NCBI GenBank assembly: GCA_032768795.1 | Contig: CP136490.1 | Coordinates: 7,316,001-7,380,000 of the forward strand | Direction: 5' to 3' | Length of the DNA stretch: 64,000 nt | Origin: Tremella fuciformis | Taxonomy: Eukaryota; Basidiomycota; Tremellomycetes; Tremellales; Tremellaceae | Position numbers and translations under genes: made by a program | The notes under the pieces: generated by a model | The model's input: the letters and a program-made list of their open reading frames with translations, nothing else | What the model was told of the DNA's origin: nothing | Database searches by the model: none | Part shown: piece after piece, positions 53,186 through 64,000 of the stretch | Numbering within the stretch: the first letter of the stretch is position 1 | Layout: every line of letters starts with the position of its first letter

Positions 53186-54445
53186 TTACGCTTTCTTGCT
53201 CGCCTTCGCTTTCTTCTTGGGTACTTGCTCTTGACTCTGTCCCGAGTCGGACGGGGTCACGGGACGTTTCATCTTGGGCTTGCTGGGTGGGATTGCTGGC
53301 GTTGAGGCTTTCGTTTTGACGCCATTGGGTTTTGCCTTGATGACCGCCGGTGCTGGACGAACAAATTCGCTCTGCTCGACCGCAACAGTCTCTGCATCGT
53401 CTGCGACCACCCCTTGATCTTCCTCGAATTGTGTTAGATTCTCGATCGAGCCGTTCTCCCGCAATGTCCCAATCAGTCTGACGCTCAGCTCATTCAGAGA
53501 GGGGATTCAGGAATCGCACTCTTTGTAGACCTTCTTCCGGTCGACCCATTCTTTCCGCCATTTGGAGAACTCATCATCGATCTTCTTCGCTTCTTCCTTC
53601 GATATCGGTCTGATCGTTGGACCGCCATTTGCTGTGCCCCGATACTGCTCGAGATCGGCAGACACCTTGTCCTTCTGACCATCAGCTCACACCGAGATGG
53701 TGAAAACTGCCTCGCCTCTGTCTGTGCATCTTCGATGGCCTTTCCCAGTTCCTTCGTTTTCGGGGCAGCGACCTTGAGAGCAAGATCTGTAATGTCAGCA
53801 CGGACTTCCCCCCACGAGTAACGCACCGGCTGTCAGATTCTTCATCTCATCTCTCCTCTCCGATAGATCTGCGTTGACGTCCTTGGTTTGGGAGTCCAGC
53901 TCGCTAAGCTCTTGTGGGCTCAAGACTGACAGTGAAGCCTGAGGGCGTAAGCGCTAGCGTCATCTTCAGCTATCATAGCCTACCTGATTGTAGACAAAGA
54001 CTTGCTGCTTCCCGTAGTCTTTCTTGACGACATCGCCTCGGTCTTCCCCTTAGAGGCAGGTCTTCAAAGCACGGAGCACTACTGACCCGCCAGTGCAAGC
54101 ATGATCTTTTGGGCTGCGGCCTTTGGGACCTTGCCCTTGAGGTTGGCGGCAACATCCGCTAAGCATATCAACTGCAGTGATCGGCTTCAGTTAAAATCGC
54201 TTCTCACTGCTACTGTATGGTCGATTGACCTTCCAGTGAGCTGCTTCCTATGCTGGGGTCGACTTCACTAACCGATCTGAGGTAGTCCAATACCAGCTCA
54301 TCATCATCAGCTTGAGCCCCTCGCTACTCTTGAAAATCAGCACACCTCTTCGGCTGAGACAGAGTCAGCTGAGAATCGTGTGTTAGATATCAGAGTCACC
54401 CTCGTCGCCCTTGATAACCTTCTCCTTTGCAGCTTTGGGAGGCAT
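53186..54445 (-). CDS. HOP2: Meiotic recombination protein HOP2 (TBPIP family)
   Basis: Partner of MND1, helping Dmc1/Rad51 pair homologous chromosomes in meiosis. MPPKAAKEKVIKGDE starts at 54445. After short introns the winged-helix part reads ELVLDYLRS|VNRPYSS|TDVAANLKGKVPKAAAQKIM, then DVVKKDYGKQQVFVYNQ. The coiled-coil follows (LSPQELSELDSQTKDVNADL) and the typical W-x3-W segment, EFSKWRKEWVDRKKVY. Eight to nine introns. The C-terminus after about residue 220 is extended and Lys/Pro-rich (KKKAKASKKA) instead of ending soon after the LGIE-type motif. Presence of this gene implies a sexual cycle. Divergent from TMA46 with a 300-bp shared promoter. Confidence 0.82.
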
Positions 54446-54745
54446 GGTATCGTCGGTTGGGACAGGTAATGATGCAGACAGAGCTCACGGCGCCGTATGA
54501 AGGGGATGGGAAAGGAAAAGCAGTCGCCACCCACTCCGATGTGCCTGACATTTTCCTGGGCCCGGCGAAAGATCAGGCTGCCTGACATTTACGTCTTTCG
54601 CTGTCGGTGTCAGAGGACTTTTGGCGTGAGCTGTGACTGAACACTTCCGACAAAGGTCTTTACAGCGACTGGCACACGACCGGCCCACGGGCATCTGTAG
54701 CACTACCTCTATACCCCGTCGTTAAAAGGAAGAAAATAGCCCACC
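54446..54745. promoter_or_regulatory. Divergent promoter HOP2 / TMA46
   Basis: Exactly 300 bases lie between the two ATGs. Both proteins start MPPK, a coincidence worth noting when checking starts. No specific site is claimed. Confidence 0.4.
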
Positions 54746-56134
54746 ATGCCGCCGAAAGTCAAGGAAGACAAGGTGGGCCTGTCTTGTCTTCTGCTGCCTC
54801 GAAGCTCAAGGACAGACCTTCGGGATGAAGAACAAAAACAAGTCGACGAAGGTGAAGCAGCAGGTGGCGATCATCAAGCAGCAGCAAGCAGCAGCAGGGA
54901 AGAACAAAGCGGATGTAAGCTCGTGACGTATGGTCATGTGATTGAGGACCTGATGAGTAGCTCGCCAAGGAGAAGGAGAAGGAAGCTCGGGCAGAGGCCA
55001 AGCGGATAGAGGCGAACAAGAAGAAGATGGAAGCAGAACTTTTCAGACCAGCACAGGTGCAGAAAGTACCATTTGGAACAGGTGCGACCGACGAATTGCG
55101 GCTGGAGGCGTGCTAATTGTCCAGATCCAAAAACGGTGCTCTGCGTCTTCTTCAAAGCAGGGCATTGCGACAAAGGTCAGCTGGTGACGAACCTGGATGA
55201 GCATCTCTGACGGAGAGCAGGATCCAAGTGCAAATTCAGTCACGACCGGAATGTCGAGCGGAAAACGGAGAAGGTCAATATCTATGCCGACGCACGGCAG
55301 GAGAAACAGAACGGTCAGTGGTCGGTTCTCTTTGGCCTGCTCGGCTGATATCTCAGACACCATGGACAAGTGGGACGACGAGAAGCTGAGAAACGTTGTG
55401 GATCAGAATGCAAAACGGCAGTCCAACGCAACAGACGTGAGGTTACCATTCGTTCACTGGAAGATTGACTGACAGGGCAGATCGTCTGCAAATACTTCAT
55501 CCAGGCCATCGAGGACAAGAAATATGGCTGGTTGTGCGTTCTGAACACTCTCTCTCATGTGAAGGCTCACCTCTGATTCACAGCTGGGAATGTCCAAACG
55601 GCGGTGACAAATGCATGTACCGACATGCACTGCCACCAGGCTTCGTCTTGAAAGCGGACAAAAAGGCGGCAGAGGAGGCAGCGAAGAAGAACCAGATCTC
55701 TCTGGAGGAATTCCTGGAGGTCGAGCGACACAAGCTCAAAGCCCCGTTAACACCGGTCACACCAGAATCTTTTGCCGCTTGGAAGAAGACAAGAATAGAA
55801 AAGAAAGCCGCCGAGCAGGAAGCGATGGAGAAGGCGAAGGCGGCACAGAAGCTAGCTGGAAAGCTGTCCGGTCTCACAGGACGAGATATGTTCGAGTTTG
55901 GCGGCGAGCTGTACGAGGACGAGGAGGAAACAGGGGAGGACGATTGGGACATCTCGCGATTGCTGGCTAGATACGTGAGTGATCCCATGCAGCCTCAAGG
56001 ACACAACTCATGCGCACCAGCGAGAGGATGATGCTCGGCCCGAGGACGACAACGAGCAAAATGGCGGCGCATACGAGGACAACGAGGATGAGTTGGCAAA
56101 TGGGGTGGCGGACATTCATGTCAATGGAGGTTGA
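54746..56134 (+). CDS. TMA46: TMA46 / ZC3H15 (DFRP1), translation-associated CCCH protein
   Basis: Binds the Rbg1/DRG1 GTPase on ribosomes. [25 protein letters not shown] is the hallmark N-terminus. After introns, [19 protein letters not shown] forms CCCH finger 1. [17 protein letters not shown] plus [14 protein letters not shown] forms finger 2. The DFRP domain follows: [43 protein letters not shown], then [20 protein letters not shown]. The last intron precedes an acidic tail ending ADIHVNGG at TGA 56132-56134. At least eight introns of about 40-60 nt. Family identity is very clear. Confidence 0.9.
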
Positions 56135-56406
56135 ACGAACATCGTTTGATGCTTTTGAAGGCGTCGTCGAAGAGAGTGTGAGAGTTGGAGAAGTACTTGA
56201 GCTGGCATACGGCATAGTTCGTCGCATTGTATATCTACCATTTGCATAAGTCTTGCAAGCATTCCAAGATCGAGGACTGGAGGTACGCCACACGGCGGCT
56301 CGGCGCCTATCTCACGCGGCTTGATCGATGCGTCATCCAACGGTCCAGTCGTTGCATCTGTCCTCTATTTCTGTTGCCTACATCTCACATCTACGACCCA
56401 ACAAAC

Positions 56407-57618
56407 ATGGACGTGCAGAGCATCACGATCACGTCTACTCAGACAGTCCCGCAGCCGAAACCTCATACAACATACACCATACAGAGTGGGTCTCGTCCCG
56501 AGCGGCCTGTGGGCGCAAACGACCAAGTGCTGACATCCAGTCGCGACGCCCACAAGAACATGGACTGTCCAGAGGCGATATAACGACTTTGTCGCTCTAC
56601 ATACGGAGCTCAAGGCTTCGACAGGCAAAGAACCTCCAGGTACATTGCCGGGAAAGCACAACTGGACCATCACTCGGAGCGTGTACAATGACGAGGTCTG
56701 TCTCCCCCAATTTTCCTTGCCACCGACGAGGCTCACAGGCAGGTCATTCGCGAACGCCGCGTGTTGCTAGAACAGTACCTCCGCACGATACTCACGACGA
56801 AAGACCCTCGCTGGCGCACCTCGTTCGGCTTTGCCGACTTCCTGGCCATTCCCAATGCCCGCGCAGGCCCATCGTCGGCTGGTACCGCCTCAGCGACATC
56901 TTCTTCCTCTGCCCCGCCACCGCCGGAAATCTGGACTGCGGCCAACTGGCTGACTGAGCACTCGCACGTCCAGGCAGTTCTACGATCCGCTCGCGCCGCC
57001 CTGCTGAAGCGAGACGCCCTGGCTATGCAGATGTCCGACGCGAGCGGCGCGAGGAGCGCAAGTGTCGAGGCCAAGAAGCTGCTCAAAGAGGCTAGTCTAC
57101 GGCTGGTCGGTCTGGACAAAGCTCTTGGGGGTCTCAAAGGCTTAGGGGAAGGCGAGAAGAGGAGGCGGGAGGAACTCGTCGAAGGCCTTAAGGGCGAGCG
57201 AGATAACCTCAGCCGTATGGCAGATGCTGGCGTGCGGACATCTCAGGCGGGGCAAGGCGCAACGCCCTCGTCAAACGGGACCGCAGGAAGTATACCAGGG
57301 GGCACCGGCAGCATCTGGGCACCTGCCGCCCCGCAGCCCGGGCGGGTGTTTGGGCAAGCGGCCAAACCTCAAGAGACTGAGGTCACGCGGCCACTGGACG
57401 ACCGGGGGCTGGTCCAGCTGCAAGAGCAGCAGGTCAAGGATCAGGATGAGCAGCTGGGCATACTCAGCCGTCTGATGCAAAGGCAGCGCAAGATGGGCGA
57501 GGAGATACATCAGGAACTCGAGGAGCAGAACGAGATTCTGGATCATGTGGACTCGGAAGTCACCCGAGTGGGCGGCAAGTTGGCGCGGACGAAGCGGCAG
57601 ATGAACCGTTTGAATTGA
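56407..57618 (+). CDS. VAM7: Vacuolar SNARE with PX domain (VAM7 type)
   Basis: Qc-SNARE for vacuole fusion. The PX domain at the N-terminus is split by introns: MDVQSITITSTQTV, then TWTVQRRYNDFVALHTELK (RRYNDF is the phosphoinositide-binding core), the PGTLPGKHNW loop and RERRVLLEQYLRTIL. A Gly/Ser-rich linker follows. The C-terminal SNARE helix is LVQLQEQQVKDQDEQLGILS..LMQRQRKMGEEIHQELEEQNEIL, with Q at the zero layer and DHVDSEVTRVGGKLARTKRQM after it. No transmembrane segment, as in yeast Vam7. About 370 residues. Two introns are supported in the PX part. Confidence 0.87.
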
Positions 57619-57802
57619 AGGTGGGTGCTAAGCTGTCCAGGCAAATAGCTGACGCGCAGCTTCTTAAATGTTGTACTGGACTCTAACGACATAACGACAT
57701 ACTAAATATCATGATCTTGATGACAGAAGGGACATATACCGACGTCTATACATCGCCTCCCCTGGCTCACATCCCTTTGCTTATTTCAGAAAACTAGGAG
57801 CC

Positions 57803-59266
57803 TTATGCAGTGACACCGTCGTCCTGCTGTCAGCGAATGGCAAACACGAGTACTTACCGTCAGACCGAGCTTTTTGGCCGCCTCCCACGCGCTTGCGTTC
57901 TTCGCGAGCTTCTTGGAGCTCCTGGTGGCGCTCCCAAGGTCAGCCTTGTCGACGAAACATCGCATTGTCCAGATGGTGCCCAAATTCGCCTCGAGCCTGC
58001 TCTCCTCCCATCGGACTTCTCTAGCATTCCGCTGGCAGTAGGCGATCAGCAAGTTCGCCATGCCTTGCGCCGCCTCGTCTATTCTCCTCAGCTCTTCTTC
58101 CCCCGCCGAGCCGACTGAAGACGCCAGGATCATCTGGTGCCTGTTGTATTCGCTCTTCATGTGCTTGAAGAAGAAATCGAACATGGGGTCGTACATCTCT
58201 CGCAGCCACGCGCCGATCATGGGCAGTCCCACGGTGTCCGTCTCCTCGTCAGGATAGGAGACGTACAGCCCCGCGATGTAGGCTTCCATGAGGGCAGCTC
58301 GCACGTCGGTCTGTGCCCGCAGTGTCGGCAGCATGTTCGGATCGCCCACGAGCCGCTGGGGCAAGTTGTACAGTCCAGACAGGTGCGAGAGGGTGTTGTT
58401 GGACACCAAGTGGGCTTTCAGTTTCTGTGCGATCAGCTCACTTGACTGCGAATGGGAGCGAGACTCGCTGTGGCTGTCCCGCACGAGAGTTTTGGCTTGA
58501 CCTTGTGCAACCAAGTCGTGACCAGCATACCAAGGATGCTATCGCCGACATGCTCGAGCTTCTCGTAGTGGCCGCTATCGTCCTCGAATCTCCCCTTGGT
58601 GTTCTGAAACATGCTGGTATGGGTGAAGACCATCTTGAGAACGCCCTCGTCCTTGATCGGCGGCAAAGCAGGCAGTGGATAGACGGGGAGTTGATCGACC
58701 GGCAAGAGCAGCGCACGGGGTGCCGAGGGGTCTTTGAATCGCTTCGACGGAAGGGGAATAGGCAACATCGGACCTGTACCGGTTGTCGAGCGAGCACTGG
58801 AAGAGGCGATAGAGAATGATGACGGGGAGCGTGCTCGCTTGCGAGGTGACTCGTCAATTGTCGCCTTCAGACCGGCATTGCTGACACTGCTGGTCTGCAT
58901 CGTGGCGTTCAATGCTGGGCCCTCGTCGAGCTTCCGTTTAGGATGGGAGATGACCTGGGTACGAGAGACGGGCCTCGGAGAGCTAGGGGCCGGCATGGCT
59001 TTGTGCTCGACGCTCTGTTGAACGAGCAGGTCGGGCGCAGAGCTCTCCGAAGATGGGTAGGGTGGTGACCGGCCGTGGAACAGGGAAGGCTTGACAAAGT
59101 CGTACTTGGCCATCGATGATGGTGATGGAACAGGACGCGGAGGGGTCCAAGTTGACGCGCACCTTCCAGTGAGATTGCTGGCGGACGTCGAAGAACCGTT
59201 CTCCGAAGGATCACTTGTTGAGGAAATATTGAGGTTGCCGGGGGAGCTGGCGACTGGACAGTCCAT
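57803..59266 (-). CDS. RNase III-domain protein, one catalytic acid missing
   Basis: ATG at 59266 (MDCPVASSPG). The first 200 residues are disordered with a basic RKRARSPSS signal. The RNase III fold follows: VLKMVFTHTSMFQ, HYEKLEHVGDSILGMLVTTW (E and D of the signature present), LVSNNTLSHLSGLYNLP and TDVRAALMEAYIAGLYVSYP. In that last helix the Asp three residues before the catalytic Glu is Ala. The C-terminal region ends in a dsRBD-like SSKKLAKNASAWEAAKKLGL. The intron near 58440-58500 (HK|SSELIAQK) is the least certain join. It may be a catalytically impaired relative of Rnt1 or an mL44-like protein. No Dicer helicase or PAZ. Confidence 0.72.
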
Positions 59267-59511
59267 CGCTGGGAAAGAAACCGACGCCTTGTGCCCTCCA
59301 GATAGCAATTGTCAGTACTGACCCCCAAAAGAAGCCGGCGGGGGAGTTCAGAAGAAATGCAAAGCAAATGATCATACTGGTGATTTGATTCCCACGGTGG
59401 TGGCAAACACGAGGCATCAGTCCGCACGGACCGCCCGTGGCGTGTGAAGGTTCTGGCTCAAAGGCACCAGCAGAATATAAGACCAAGTATGCATCAGACC
59501 TACTACGAGAC

Positions 59512-60559
59512 CTAATCGTGCTTCCATGAGAGCATCTTCTCTGCCTTGCTCGTGTCCCAGAAACCCCTGCGGGGATTGGCCGACCACCAATGTTTGTCGA
59601 CTTCGGTCCCGGGCCAGTGCTCGCCTAGCAAGGTCAGACTGCCCGTCCTTCCACCCACATGGGCGCGTGGAGAGGCCCTTGATGCAGACTTGGGAGGTGT
59701 GGGCGCGACTTCTGGCGTAGGCTCAGCCACAATCGGCTCGACACCGCCTGTCACTTCTTCGTGGCAGATTTCAGGAGCGACGATGTTGAACACCTCGTGG
59801 CCCGTCCAATCGCCCTCTGTCAAGGCCGCGAGGAACGCGCGGGCAACCGAGGCGTAGCTTGACCATCCCCACAGGTCGGCGGGGTTGGCGTTGGGCGCGG
59901 CCGTGTCGTACGACTCGACAGACATGTTGATGCGTAGGGAGGCGATGCGTGAGCCGGGGAAGAGGCGGCATAAAGCGGCAGCTTGCAGCTCGGCTATCCT
60001 GCGCTGTGAGCTGATGGACGTAGGTACACGGTATGGAGAGACTGACTGTTTTGACAAAGAATACGGGTCCTCCTAGACGTCAACTATGCGATCAGGCAAC
60101 CAGGGTGAAACTTACCGGCGCAAGGGGGCTGATGTCCTCGCGGTAGGGCAACTTGGGAAACTTGAGCCTGCCAGGCGTCGTGAAGACACCGCCGGCGGCG
60201 TTGATTGAGCTGGCCTGCACGACGCGAACACACCCCCTGCTCAGCATTGCGTACATGACATTGTAGCTGCTGGTCACGTTGGTGTTGTGCACCTCGCACG
60301 CGTCTCGCCCCACCGGGTCCGGAATCGCCGACAGGTGTATCGCGCCATCGGGCTTGGGCACACCGTCGAGCAAGGCGCCGAGCCTCTTGGAATGGGTCAG
60401 GTCGACCTGATGAAAGCTGGAAGACGTCGGAAGGACTTTTGCGAGGTCAGCTGGCAGCGGCTGCTTGTCGATGAGTGTCAGGGTGTGGCGGTGAGCGAGA
60501 AGGTGGTTGACGACGCGGATGCCGATACGGCCCGAGGCCCCAGTGACGAGGATGTGCAT
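59512..60559 (-). CDS. NAD-dependent epimerase/dehydratase family protein
   Basis: MHILVTGASGRIGIRVVNHLL is a textbook Rossmann start (GxxGxxG), with LTLIDKQPLP as the next strand ending in an acid and VDLTHSKRL after it. AIHLSAIPDPVG and VVQASSINAAGG (Ser of the catalytic set) follow. After an intron EDPYSLSKQ supplies the Tyr-x3-Lys pair (YSLSK). A second intron leads to RRIAELQAAALCRLFPG, SLRINMSV, ASVARAFLAALTEGDWTGHEVFNIVAPE and the end GFWDTSKAEKMLSWKHD. About 320 residues. A Pro/Ser-rich insert (PTPEVAPTPPKSASR) sits near the C-terminus. Substrate unknown, probably a nucleotide sugar or small carbonyl compound. Confidence 0.82.
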
Positions 60560-61149
60560 TGCTCTGCGGGAGGATCAGACGAGGGCTGTGAGGCTCATTG
60601 GTCAGGCCAGGCATTGGCGCTTTTTGTACGCGCTATGCGGATCAGAGGGTCGCCTTCGCTCAGGCAGCGTCCATTGACAGCGTAGCGCAAAGGAACGTCG
60701 CCGGAAAGGAGGCATCATGAAGGGGAAGGGAAACAGTGGTCTTCCGACTTGTCATACCAGAACGATCCATGCTAAGAAGGGAGGGATACGAAAAGAGGTC
60801 GCCTCCTAGCTTGATACACGATGAGGACGACCTAAACGGATCTCTCATCCTCTTTCTTTCCGGCGGAAGAATCTCGAATAAGCTCGGTCAGACGCACCGA
60901 AGCGAGTTTCCGACGGAGGAAAAGTGGCGAAACGGCTGTGGCTGATGAATATTCCTGCTCGTCGCTGAAGACGTGGTGAGGATGCTGCATAAGCGCATGA
61001 CAACTCCTGGTAGGGTCACGCCGGCGGCCAGTCACGCCCCGGAAGACATATAAGGATGCATCTCTGCCCTCTCCGCTGCCCAACAACACTCATCGCTCCA
61101 AGAACACCCCCACCCATACGTCGATCTCTACTCGCCTTCCAGTAAATAC
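60560..61149. promoter_or_regulatory. Divergent promoter region, epimerase / nitroreductase B
   Basis: 590 bases between divergent starts. The last 100 bases before 61150 are CT/CA-rich. A minus-strand frame at 60832-61089 has no protein-like pattern and is not supported. Confidence 0.4.
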
Positions 61150-62139
61150 ATGGCTTTTCTCAAACGCCTGTTCAGCACTTCGACAAAGACCAAAGCCCCC
61201 ATCACCGTCTCCCCTTCCACCCAAGTCAAAACACGCACAATGGCCACTGCCCAGGTTGCCAACGCGCCCGTCGCCAAGAACCTCGATGAGCTCGCCGCCT
61301 CCGACTTGAAGAACGAGCCCAGCATCACCGGCCCCGCCGCCGCTGCTGCGGGCTCGCTCAAGAGCGAGTCGTTCTTCCAGGCCGCCGAGGTGAGATTCCA
61401 TGAAAATGCGGAAGGATGACAGCTGACGACAGACCCGACGCTCCCACTATGCGCTAAGCAACAAGGCGACCATCCCCGACTCGGCCATCCAGGCCATCGT
61501 TGAGCGCGCCGTCAAGTTCGCCCCCACCTCGTACAACGTCCAGGAGATCCGCGCCGTGCTCCTCACCGGCGACAAGCACATCGCCCTCTGGGATCTCATT
61601 GCCACCGAGGTCGCCAACTCGCCTCTCCCTGACGGACTGAAGGCACACGTCGGTGGGTCCATCGAGAACTCGTTCAAGAAGGGCTACGGCACCGTCGTCT
61701 TCCTCGAGGACCACGACACCCTCGAGGCCTTCCTCGAGAAGCAGCCTATGCTCCGCGGCGTGAGTCCTGGCGGTCACGAGAAGCTGAACCACGGCTGACG
61801 CTTTGCAGATCTACGACCAGTTCAGCAACAACTCGCAGGGCATGGCGCAGTTCATGGTGTGGTCCGCCCTTGCAGTCGAAGGCATGGGCGCGAGCTTGCA
61901 GCATCTCGGAGGTGTCGTCCCAGGAGTGCAGGAGAAGATCTCGGCGCAGCTTGGCGTTCCCGCTTCGTGGAAGGTGAGCCTTGCTGCTCCAGCCGCATAT
62001 CAGCAGGGAACTGACGACGCAGAGCAACGCCATCATGCCGTTCGGTGTCCCTGCCGGCCCTCCCGGCCGACCCGACTCCCCCAAGACCTTCGAGCCCATT
62101 GAGAACCGGGTCAAGGTCCACTTCGGCTCGTCCGCCTAG
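61150..62139 (+). CDS. Nitroreductase-family protein, HBN1/FRM2 type (copy B), N-terminal extension
   Basis: Paralogue of the protein at 50700. MAFLKRLFSTSTKTKAPITV is rich in basic and hydroxyl residues and lacks acids, as in mitochondrial presequences; copy A has none. A second ATG at 61240 (MATAQVANAP) would remove it. Three introns. Body: TRRSHYALSNKATIPDSAIQ, VERAVKFAPTSYNVQEIRAV, IENSFKKGYGTVVFLEDHD, YDQFSNNSQGMAQFMVWSAL and IMPFGVPAGPPGRPDSPKTF. Stop TAG at 62137-62139. Shared intron positions with copy A before the NRRS/TRRS block and after SWK point to gene duplication. Confidence 0.88.
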
Positions 62140-62245
62140 ACACCTGCATCCGTTTACGATTCGTCAGAGAGAAGTTGATTGTAGAGCGTAGATTCACCAC
62201 ATGCATGTCGGTAAAAGCTACATCGTGAGCAATACAGTGCTTCTT

Positions 62246-63239
62246 TCACGCCGAGGCGGCTTTTGGCTCGTCCTTTTTCTTGCCTGAAGCCGAAGCAGTC
62301 ACAAGAAACTGGTTTGTCAGCTAGAATCGAATTTCAAGACAATTGGCATACCATAAATGCGATAACGCTGGGCACAATGGAGCCCAGAACCACCCACCCG
62401 GACCAGAACGCCCAAAGTTCTACACCCCACGACCCCTCATCGTACGTTGCACGTTTCCAAGATAGCGACGCAGACGCAGACGCAGACGCAGTGACGGATC
62501 CTCCCCCAAAACCGCTTGAGGAAGACTCATGACTAGCTGGAGGTCTGTGCGTCAGCGCTGCGGCGGCCACAGAGGTAGGACTGACTGATGTGATCCGTTT
62601 CGCAAACCATAGAACGATTGCTGCATGTAGAGTGTGACGATGAAGAGCTTGAGCCAGGCATTCGCGGCGACATAGTACAGCATGCGCGACTTTTGGTCCC
62701 TCTCTCCGGTCATGATGCCGGAAACGTAGAATGCTGACGAGTCAGCGTGAGCAACCCAGGTAATACTGGAGACGTCTTCCTCACCGGATACGTATCTGTT
62801 ACCGTAGTCGCCGTATTGACCGCTGCGCCAGCCAAAGTCCGCCACGAGAGCCATGGTGGCCCAGATGATGATCGACAACTCATCGCTCAGCTAGGCCTTG
62901 CTTATCGAGGGACTTACCTGATAGAACAAAGTCCACACGATCGATCCGACGTGCTTGGGCGCGTTGGTGTACTCTACAAACCCGCACCCTGCCTCGCCAT
63001 CGTAGCCTCTCGCGGCTGTCAGTAAGCGGCGACTCGGCTTGCCTAACATCGTACAGCTCACGGTAAGAGTAGCCGTACGCTCGATGATAGGTGATCCAAT
63101 TGTTGACGATGACGACGAACTCGGCCGCTACGAGCATGACCAGTGCAAGGATTCCGACCCAGTTAAAAAGCACGCAGATCCATAGCCAAATGGTCGGAAA
63201 AGTGTCTTCACCCAGCCAGTGCTTCTTGTCGTCCGCCAT
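62246..63239 (-). CDS. Unknown multi-pass membrane protein
   Basis: MADDKKHWLGEDTFPTIW begins a hydrophilic head followed by a first membrane segment (WICVLFNWVGILALVMLVAAEFVVIV). Further hydrophobic stretches are VGSIVWTLFYQ|LSIIIWATMALVADF, YYVAANAWLKLFIVTLYM and, near the end, WSGWVVLGSIVPSVIAFM|FLVTAS. Four introns. The C-terminal tail is short and Lys-rich (GKKKDEPKAASA), a possible retrieval or cytosolic signal. A small Asp/Ala-coding GACGCA repeat lies at about 62467-62490. The family is not recognised. It neighbours a copper transporter, but no functional link can be claimed. Confidence 0.68.
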
Positions 63240-63630
63240 TGCGCTTACAGAAGGCAGTCACGTCAGAAAGAATAATCTGAGAACGAGATCTGGCCGTCGG
63301 CGGAGAAGTCGGCAAGCGGAGCGGGTTGTGCTAAGTTGGAATGAGAAGGGGGCGAGGGACAGAAGGCGCCCAGGCGGCATGGCGGCTCATATAGCTCGCC
63401 TGTAAGGCCTTCGTTGGTCGGACTTGTGATGCGTGGATCGGAGTTGAGGTGAGACGTGTGATGACCAGGTGAGGCAAGTGTGAGGCAGGAATGGGGTCGG
63501 TGAAAGGACGGCGTAGGAAAGTGAGAAGTGGGCGTCAGAGGCGTGAGAGCGGCATTGGCTGCAATGGCGGTTGTCTATGTCGCAGATCGCATGCTTACAC
63601 ACATTGTCACAACAGGGATGTATACAGATA
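63240..63630. other. Intergenic region, no gene seen
   Basis: 391 bases between the start of the membrane protein gene and the end of the copper-transporter gene (both minus strand). No coding pattern. Confidence 0.35.
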
Positions 63631-64000
63631 TCAGTGACACGCCAGGCCCTTGCTGCCTGCGCCACCCAGGACCGCTCTGATCGTCAGCTGATGAGCAGAC
63701 ACGGGGAGCGGCGGGCTCACCCAACATCGATCTCTCCTTCGTACAGGATATGCCCGACAAACGCCCCAATGATGATCGAAGTGAAGAGGAAGGTGTTGTA
63801 GGTCATGGCCACCAACATGAGCTACCCATCAGCGTTCTGCCTCGTGTATCATAGGGATGAGCGCCGACTTACCCAGAACGATATTGCCACCGATATCGCA
63901 TACAGCGCTGCCCTGGTAATGCGCATGTGGAAGGGCAGCTTCGTACTGCGTGTCAACTTGCATCCTTCCTCCCTGATCGCAAAGTCGACTCACACGCCCA
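63631..64000 (-). CDS. CTR-family copper transporter, C-terminal part (cut by window end)
   Basis: Only the last part is in the window; the start lies beyond 64000. Exons read KLPFHMRITRAALYAISVAISF|WLMLVAMTYNTFLFTSII, then IGAFVGHILYEGEIDVG|AVLGGAGSKGLACH, stop at 63631. The M-x3-M of transmembrane helix 2 (MLVAM) and the GxxxG of helix 3 (GAFVG) are both present, the defining marks of trimeric Ctr copper importers. A single C-terminal Cys-His pair ends the protein and could pass Cu(I) to chaperones. Two introns, 5' ends GTAAGT and GTGAGC. The Met-rich N-terminus cannot be checked here. Confidence 0.85.

Overview
The window is nuclear DNA of a fungus, most likely a basidiomycete yeast or jelly-fungus relative (Tremellomycetes-like; this placement is inferred). 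Genes are dense, on both strands, and cut by many introns of about 37-60 nt with CTGAC/CTAAC-type branch points. The gene set is fungal: TPS1 with the long insert seen in basidiomycetes, glycogenin, ADI1, MTM1, NUP42, TMA46, VAM7, HOP2, NAS6, a CTR-type copper transporter and two HBN1/FRM2-like nitroreductases. No tRNA, rRNA or CRISPR array was recognised.

Region 1 (1-4567): an unknown low-complexity protein gene, the mitochondrial carrier MTM1 and acireductone dioxygenase ADI1.

Region 2 (4568-24631) is a nest of transposons. The outermost layer is a Helitron with a TCTACTATAATAA 5' end (written twice), a 187-bp minisatellite in its leader, a HUH Rep/Pif1-helicase gene, and a 3' hairpin followed by CTAG|T. 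It sits between the divergently transcribed ADI1 and NUP42. A Ty3/gypsy chromovirus (6099-19497; 435-bp LTRs; gag, canonical -1 slippery site, pol with chromodomain) interrupts the Helitron gene. The chromovirus also carries a spliced gene on its antisense strand, between pol and the 3' LTR, coding for a basic, Pro/Ser-rich protein with a Zn2Cys6-like cysteine cluster. This is the most unusual object in the window. Inside the chromovirus lie an intact Ty1/copia element (8786-13830, TSD AGAAG, inserted in the RT) and a solo LTR of the same copia family (17476-17793, TSD ACGAG, inserted in the antisense gene). Beside its 3' LTR is a 404-bp TRIM-like element whose LTR ends resemble those of the chromovirus. 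TGGAC flanks the chromovirus-TRIM pair.

Region 3 (24632-42760): NUP42, trehalose-6-phosphate synthase TPS1 and glycogenin (two glucose-storage genes side by side), a tandem pair of F-box-like genes of which the second looks 5'-truncated, an amidase-signature enzyme and a CDCA7-type zf-4CXXC_R1 protein.

Region 4 (42761-64000): a six-finger zinc-finger protein whose introns all fall at the same place in each finger, a mitochondrial carrier with a 7-nt microexon, NAS6, two NAD-dependent epimerase-like enzymes, the two nitroreductase paralogues 10 kb apart, a small secreted protein, HOP2, TMA46, VAM7, an RNase III-like protein lacking one catalytic acid, a membrane protein and a CTR copper transporter cut by the window end. 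Spliced models were assembled by eye from splice consensus, frame and family fit. Exon edges are firm where stated and tentative elsewhere.
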